From Hymenobacter puniceus (GTDB lineage Bacteria > Bacteroidota > Bacteroidia > Cytophagales > Hymenobacteraceae): a stretch of DNA of 64,000 nt. Position numbers and translations under genes: made by a program. A model generated the notes under the pieces. The model made no database searches. It saw only the letters and a program-made list of their open reading frames with translations, and was not told the DNA's origin. Below, piece after piece: positions 60,264 through 64,000 of the stretch; position 1 is the stretch's first letter; every line of letters begins with the position of its first letter. The stretch lies in the NCBI RefSeq assembly GCF_014333525.1, contig NZ_JACSCX010000002.1, forward strand, positions 784,350 through 848,349. Reading direction: 5' to 3'.

Positions 60264-60335
60264 ATGCAAAATTATGCAAGCATTCGGCATGATTATGTGA
60301 AGCCGCCCCTGGACCTGATGTGCAAATTTTGCAAG
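60264..60335. promoter_or_regulatory. two candidate operator sites upstream of copA
   Basis: Site 1 ATGCAAAATTATGCAAGCAT at 60264-60283 and site 2 TGCAAATTTTGCAAG at 60321-60335 share the pattern TGCAAA, A/T, TT, then TGCAAG. They lie 118-190 bases before copA and are the only repeated dyad-like pattern in the 377-base divergent gap 60076-60452. A metal-responsive regulator is the obvious candidate. No clear -7 box was identified for copA. Confidence 0.4.
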
Positions 60336-60452
60336 ATCCAGGAAGGATTTCATACCAACTCCGACTTCTGCAACCCGTTCCTTTGTCATGCACTTTCCGG
60401 TTCAGCCTTTCATTCTCGGAAGCCTGCCCGGATGCTCAATCTGCTTCATTCT

Positions 60453-62726
60453 ATGGAACCTACTACCAAAACCGAAACGCTCGATATCGAAGGCATGACC
60501 TGCGCTTCGTGTGCTTCTTTTGTGGAAAAGTCTCTGTCCCGCACGCCCGGCGTACAGCGGGCCGTAGTCAACTTCGCCACCGAAAAGGCCACCATCGACT
60601 ACCTGCCCACGCAGGCCAGCCCCGCTACGCTAAAGGAGGCGGTGGTCAATGCTGGATATGGCGTGGCCGAACGTGCGCCCGATACGTCGGCCGCCGACAG
60701 GCAGGCAGAAATCGACCAGCAGAAAGCCCTGGCTTACGGCAAGCTCAAGCGCCGCTTCTGGGTGGCAGCGGGGCTGGCTGTGGTCATTATGCCTCTGAGT
60801 ATGCTCATGCTCTGGCCCGCCCTGATGGAGCGCCTCAACATGCAGTGGCTCAACTATGGCCTGCTGCTGCTCACGCTGCCCGTGCTGCTCTACAGCGGCC
60901 GCGAGTTTTACGTTTCGGCCTGGAATGGTTTCCGGCACCGGGCTGCCAACATGGATACGCTTATTGCCGTAGGCACCGGCGCGGCGTTTCTCTACAGCCT
61001 GGCTGCCACCGTGGTACCGGGCTGGTTTACGCGCCAAGGCATCATGCCGGAAGTGTACTACGATACCACGGCCACTATCATTGCCCTGATTCTGTTGGGC
61101 AAGGTGCTGGAGCTGCGCGCCAAAACCCAGACGTCGGCCGCCATCAAGGCCCTGATGGGGCTGCAGGCTAAAACGGCCCGCGTGGTGCGCCCCGATGGCC
61201 AGGAAGTGGATGTGCCTATCGAGCAGGTACAACTCAACGACCTTATTGTGGTGCGCCCCGGCGAGAAAGTGGCCACCGACGGCCTCATCGAAGAAGGCCA
61301 TTCGGCCGTGGATGAGGCCATGCTCACCGGCGAAAGTTTACCGGTAGACAAAAAAGCCGGCGACCCGGTGTTTGGGGCCACCCTCAACAAAACGGGCTCC
61401 TTCCGCTTCCGCGTCACCAAAATAGGCGCCGATACCATGCTTTCCCAGATTGTGAAGCTGGTGGAAGATGCGCAGGGCAGCCGCGCGCCCATCCAGCGGC
61501 TGGCCGATAAGGTTAGTGCCATCTTCGTGCCCACGGTCGTTGTCATTGCCATTCTCACGTTCGTGCTCTGGTTTGATCTGGCGCCGGTGGAAAGCCGCCT
61601 GCCGCTGGCGTTGGTCAATTTTGTGGCCGTGCTCATCATTGCCTGCCCCTGCGCGCTGGGCCTAGCCACGCCTACGGCCATCATGGTCAGTACCGGCAAA
61701 GGAGCCGAGCACGGGGTGCTGATCCGCAACGCCGAGGCGCTGGAAAAAGCCCATCAGGTAGATACCGTGCTGCTCGACAAAACCGGTACCATTACCCGCG
61801 GTGAGCCCGCCGTCACGGATTATGTGTCGGCGGCCGGACAGGATGCCGGCCAACTGCTGCAAATGGTAGCCGCCGTAGAGCGGCAGTCAGAGCACCCGCT
61901 CGCCGAAGCCGTGGTGCGCTATGCGGAGGCGCAAGGCGTTAGCTTTATTTCAGCCACGGGCTTTCAGGCCCTGGAAGGGAAAGGCGCCCAAGCAGTGGTA
62001 AACAGCCAGCCCGTGCTTATCGGCAATTTTCGCCTGCTCGAAGAAGCCGGCATTTCCCTGCCTGTGGCCGTGCGCCAGCAGGCCGATGAGCTGTTGGCTA
62101 AGGCCAGAACGGTGCTCTACGTGGCGGTGGCCGGCCAGGCGGCCGGGGTGATTGGGGTAGCCGACACCGTGCGCGAAACCTCTGTGGCGGCTATCAGGCG
62201 GCTGCAGCGCATGGGCCTGGAAGTGGTGATGATGACCGGCGACAATCCCCAGACTGCCGCTCAGGTGGCCGGCCAGGTGGGCATCACGCGCTACTTTGCC
62301 GAAGTGCTGCCCAGCGCCAAGGCCGGCAAGGTGAAGGAACTGCAGGCCGAGGGGCGCGTGGTGGCAATGGTCGGCGACGGTATCAACGATGCGCCTGCCC
62401 TCGCGCAAGCTGATATTGGCCTGGCCATGGGTGGCGGCACCGATGTGGCTATGGAAGCGGCCGGCATCACGCTCATGCGTTCCGATCTGCAAGGCGTGGC
62501 GGCTGCCATTGAGCTTTCGCGTCAGACCATCCGCACCATCAAGCAGAATCTGTTTTTTGCCTTTATCTACAACACGCTGGGCATTCCCATAGCGGCCGGG
62601 CTGCTGTATCCTTTCTTCGGCATTCTGCTTTCGCCCATGCTGGCAGCCGGGGCTATGGCGCTTAGCTCAGTGTCGGTGCTTACCAACTCGCTGCGGCTGC
62701 GTAGTTTCTCCCCAGCTAAAAACTAA
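60453..62726 (+). CDS. copA: CopA-type copper-translocating P1B ATPase
   Basis: 757 residues from [17 protein letters not shown]. One N-terminal HMA domain with the Cys17-Cys20 MTCASC motif. Membrane helices follow, with the metal gate CPC at Cys398 and Cys400 ([13 protein letters not shown]), phosphorylation DKTG at Asp442, HP region [21 protein letters not shown] and [13 protein letters not shown]. The C-terminal helices end [43 protein letters not shown], the CopA/P1B-1 signature for Cu+/Ag+. It exports Cu+ from the cytosol. The frame is open to 60264, but that extension has no HMA-like sequence. Confidence 0.96.
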   Translation: MEPTTKTETLDIEGMTCASCASFVEKSLSRTPGVQRAVVNFATEKATIDYLPTQASPATLKEAVVNAGYGVAERAPDTSAADRQAEIDQQKALAYGKLKRRFWVAAGLAVVIMPLSMLMLWPALMERLNMQWLNYGLLLLTLPVLLYSGREFYVSAWNGFRHRAANMDTLIAVGTGAAFLYSLAATVVPGWFTRQGIMPEVYYDTTATIIALILLGKVLELRAKTQTSAAIKALMGLQAKTARVVRPDGQEVDVPIEQVQLNDLIVVRPGEKVATDGLIEEGHSAVDEAMLTGESLPVDKKAGDPVFGATLNKTGSFRFRVTKIGADTMLSQIVKLVEDAQGSRAPIQRLADKVSAIFVPTVVVIAILTFVLWFDLAPVESRLPLALVNFVAVLIIACPCALGLATPTAIMVSTGKGAEHGVLIRNAEALEKAHQVDTVLLDKTGTITRGEPAVTDYVSAAGQDAGQLLQMVAAVERQSEHPLAEAVVRYAEAQGVSFISATGFQALEGKGAQAVVNSQPVLIGNFRLLEEAGISLPVAVRQQADELLAKARTVLYVAVAGQAAGVIGVADTVRETSVAAIRRLQRMGLEVVMMTGDNPQTAAQVAGQVGITRYFAEVLPSAKAGKVKELQAEGRVVAMVGDGINDAPALAQADIGLAMGGGTDVAMEAAGITLMRSDLQGVAAAIELSRQTIRTIKQNLFFAFIYNTLGIPIAAGLLYPFFGILLSPMLAAGAMALSSVSVLTNSLRLRSFSPAKN

Positions 62727-62732
62727 CGTTAC

Positions 62733-63110
62733 ATGGATACGACCGAAATCATCGTGACCTTGGTGGGCCTGGCCCTGTCTGGCTTTGTTGTCTGGTACTT
62801 CTTTCTTTCCACCCGCCAAACGGTCAGCGCCGTGTCGTCCTCTGGCGGCGTGCAGCAAGTGGATATCACCGTGAAAGGCGGTTACTCGCCCGACATAATT
62901 GAGGTGGAGCGTGGCAAGCCAGTACAGCTAAGCTTCTACCGTGACGAGGAAAACAGTTGCTCTGAGGAACTGCTGATGCCTGATTTCAGTGTTCGGCGCG
63001 ACCTGCCAGCTTTCAAAACAACCTTGGTGGAGCTGCTGCCGCAGCAGGCAGGTACCTTTGCATTCACCTGTGGCATGGGCATGCTGCGTGGCAGCTTAGT
63101 AGTGAAGTAG
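62733..63110 (+). CDS. membrane-anchored cupredoxin-like protein
   Basis: 125 residues. An N-terminal helix (IIVTLVGLALSGFVVWYFFLS) anchors it, then a cupredoxin-fold domain: VQQVDITVKGGYSPDIIEVERGKPVQLSFYR, NSCSEELLMPDFSVRRDLPA, and FAFTCGMGMLRG. Cys76 and Cys113/Met115/Met117 are the candidate copper ligands; there is no histidine in the whole protein, whereas related cupredoxin-domain proteins beside CopA usually end CGMxMxHG. It begins 6 bases after copA, so they are cotranscribed. It probably holds or passes Cu+ at the outer face of the inner membrane. Confidence 0.88.
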   Translation: MDTTEIIVTLVGLALSGFVVWYFFLSTRQTVSAVSSSGGVQQVDITVKGGYSPDIIEVERGKPVQLSFYRDEENSCSEELLMPDFSVRRDLPAFKTTLVELLPQQAGTFAFTCGMGMLRGSLVVK

Positions 63111-63140
63111 CCTGCACAGCAGCCGAGTCAATCAGGCATT

Positions 63141-63173
63141 GCCATTGATACCATCCAGGATGCTATCAATGGC
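63141..63173 (+). terminator. weak hairpin after the cupredoxin gene
   Basis: GCCATTGATA (63141-63150) pairs with TATCAATGGC (63164-63173). There is no T-run, so it may only stabilise the transcript end. Confidence 0.4.
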
Positions 63174-63187
63174 CAGCAAGGAAAATA

Positions 63188-63220
63188 AAAAAGGCCTCAG
63201 CATGCTGCTGAGGCCTTTTT
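63188..63220 (-). terminator. terminator of tRNA-Arg
   Basis: AAAAAGGCCTCAGCA (63188-63202) pairs perfectly with 63206-63220; read on the minus strand it follows the tRNA and ends in T5. Confidence 0.85.
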
Positions 63221-63221
63221 G

Positions 63222-63293
63222 TGGTCGCGCTAGGAATCGAACCTAGATCTAGAGCTTCGGAGGCTCCCATACTATCCGTTGTACTACGCAACC
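63222..63293 (-). tRNA. tRNA-Arg (anticodon CCG)
   Basis: 72 bases on the minus strand. Acceptor GGTTGCG pairs with CGCGACC (one G-U), then discriminator A. D stem GTAC/GTAT, anticodon stem GGAGC/GCTCT with loop CTCCGAA (anticodon CCG, reading CGG), T arm CTAGG-TTCGATT-CCTAG. CCA is not encoded. It sits between a clear promoter and terminator in the 328-base gap 63111-63438. Confidence 0.93.
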
Positions 63294-63306
63294 CGGTAAT
63301 GAGGGG

Positions 63307-63337
63307 CAAAACTAGAGAGAAAATGCCGCCGCGCAAA
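63307..63337 (-). promoter_or_regulatory. promoter of tRNA-Arg
   Basis: Minus strand: TTTG at 63337-63334, 19 bases, then TAGTTTTG at 63314-63307. Both boxes match. Transcription near 63300, seven bases before the mature 5' end. Confidence 0.7.
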
Positions 63338-63438
63338 ACAACGCAGGCTGATTTATGCAAAATCATGTTCAGCGCAGCTACAACCTTCCGGCCGGTAAAG
63401 CAGTTAGCCTTACCACACAACCCGAACTTTTTCTACTT

Positions 63439-63921
63439 ATGGCTTCCACTGAAAAAAAGAACCTGTATACCGCCGACGCCACTGCCGTAGGCGGCCGCAG
63501 CGGCCACGTCCGCTCTGCTACTGGCATCATTGACCTGGATATGTCGGTGCCGGAAGGGCTGGGCGGCAAGAAGAATGCCACCAACCCCGAAGAACTGTTT
63601 GCCGCCGGCTATTCGTCGTGCTTCCAGCAGGCGCTGCTCGTTATAGCCCAGCGCGCCGGCGACAAGCTTGACCCGCAAACCGAAGTGAAATGCTCGGTAA
63701 CGCTGTTCCAGGAAGGTGAAGGCTATGGCCTGTCGGCTGTGCTCGACGTGGACCTGAAGTCGTTTGACCAACAGAAAACTGTGGAAATGGTGCGCCAGGC
63801 CCACAAAATCTGCCCGTACTCGGTAGGTACCCGCGGCAACATGGAAGTGGAGCTACGTGTGAAAGGCGAAGCCCTGCCCGTAGAAGCTGAAGAAAATGCC
63901 GGTGTAGCTGCCAACGGCTAA
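63439..63921 (+). CDS. Ohr/OsmC-family organic hydroperoxide reductase
   Basis: 160 residues from MASTEKKNLYTADATAVGG; the frame is open to 63355 but the extra part has no family features. The two catalytic cysteines are Cys61 (SSCFQQALL) and Cys125 (HKICPYSVG); Arg20 and Glu51 (NPEELFAAGYSSC) complete the Ohr site. It reduces organic peroxides with a lipoyl or thiol partner in the cytosol. No OhrR regulator is adjacent in the window. A long hairpin follows. Confidence 0.93.
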   Translation: MASTEKKNLYTADATAVGGRSGHVRSATGIIDLDMSVPEGLGGKKNATNPEELFAAGYSSCFQQALLVIAQRAGDKLDPQTEVKCSVTLFQEGEGYGLSAVLDVDLKSFDQQKTVEMVRQAHKICPYSVGTRGNMEVELRVKGEALPVEAEENAGVAANG

Positions 63922-63924
63922 CCG

Positions 63925-64000
63925 AAGCTTTCATCAGTCCAATAGAAAAGGCCCGTCCGGATATCCGGACGGGCCTTTTCTATTGGACTGATGAAAGCTT
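63925..64000. terminator. 76-base perfect palindrome ending at the window edge
   Basis: 63925-63962 is the exact reverse complement of 63963-64000, with GGAT/ATCC at the centre and A4/T4 flanks, so it can end the Ohr transcript in either direction. The arms extend well beyond the GC core (AAGCTTTCATCAGTCCAATAG is also paired). It may continue past the window. Confidence 0.82.

Noticed and set aside
60264..60452. Long N-terminal extension of CopA
   Set aside because: It lacks HMA-like sequence, and the region holds the dyad sites and likely promoter.

Overview
The window looks like chromosomal DNA of a Bacteroidota bacterium close to Hymenobacter (Hymenobacteraceae). The evidence is high GC coding sequence, promoters of the Bacteroidota type (TTTG, about 19-21 bases, then TA-N2-TTTG), a near absence of Shine-Dalgarno sequences, a SusC/SusD pair, a hybrid one-protein two-component regulator, two proteins with a type IX secretion (T9SS) C-terminal sorting domain, and a LytTR regulator pair. 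No plasmid, phage, integrase or transposase gene was seen.

Layout. 1-13 kb: end of a polyprenyl synthetase, a zinc-ribbon protein, a cytochrome P450, a TlpA-like thiol reductase lipoprotein, aconitase, two large membrane proteins (one an exosortase-associated VIT-domain protein), a DUF2459/TIGR02117 protein and a beta-carbonic anhydrase. 13-35 kb: secreted S8 protease with T9SS signal, a LytTR/LytS regulatory operon with a membrane protein, an alpha/beta hydrolase, small coiled-coil and TonB-domain proteins, a PQQ-type sugar dehydrogenase, outer-membrane and membrane proteins, a TonB-dependent receptor, a TAT-exported Gfo/Idh/MocA oxidoreductase, a universal stress protein, two hydrophilic disordered proteins, a T9SS-secreted endonuclease I, a fasciclin protein and a SRAP (YedK) protein.

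35.9-49.6 kb is a polysaccharide utilisation locus on the minus strand: three GH30 glycosidases (two a tandem duplicate pair of lipoproteins), SusD, SusC, a PfkB sugar kinase and a hybrid two-component regulator whose sensor is a periplasmic sugar-binding domain. Beta-1,6-glucan is one reasonable guess for the substrate. The regulator and kinase resemble those of fructan loci.

49.7-63.1 kb is a copper/silver-type metal resistance island: a CusA-like RND pump, CusB-like adaptor, TolC-like outer membrane protein, several small His/Met/Cys-rich periplasmic proteins (HMBD, DUF305, Cys-pair proteins), then divergently CopA ATPase and a cupredoxin-like protein. No metal regulator gene is visible, but a pair of related dyad sites lies between the divergent units. 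The window ends with tRNA-Arg(CCG), an Ohr/OsmC peroxidase and a 76-base perfect palindrome.

Intergenic DNA is rich in structure: REPIN-like paired inverted repeats of at least two families, other inverted-repeat elements, a degenerate 21-bp tandem array, and unusually long near-perfect terminator hairpins. Stretches above 300 bases without a gene are described in the entries for 6606-6909 (terminator and promoter), 16238-16596, 20462-20831, 25375-25716, 59262-59586, 60076-60452 and 63111-63438.
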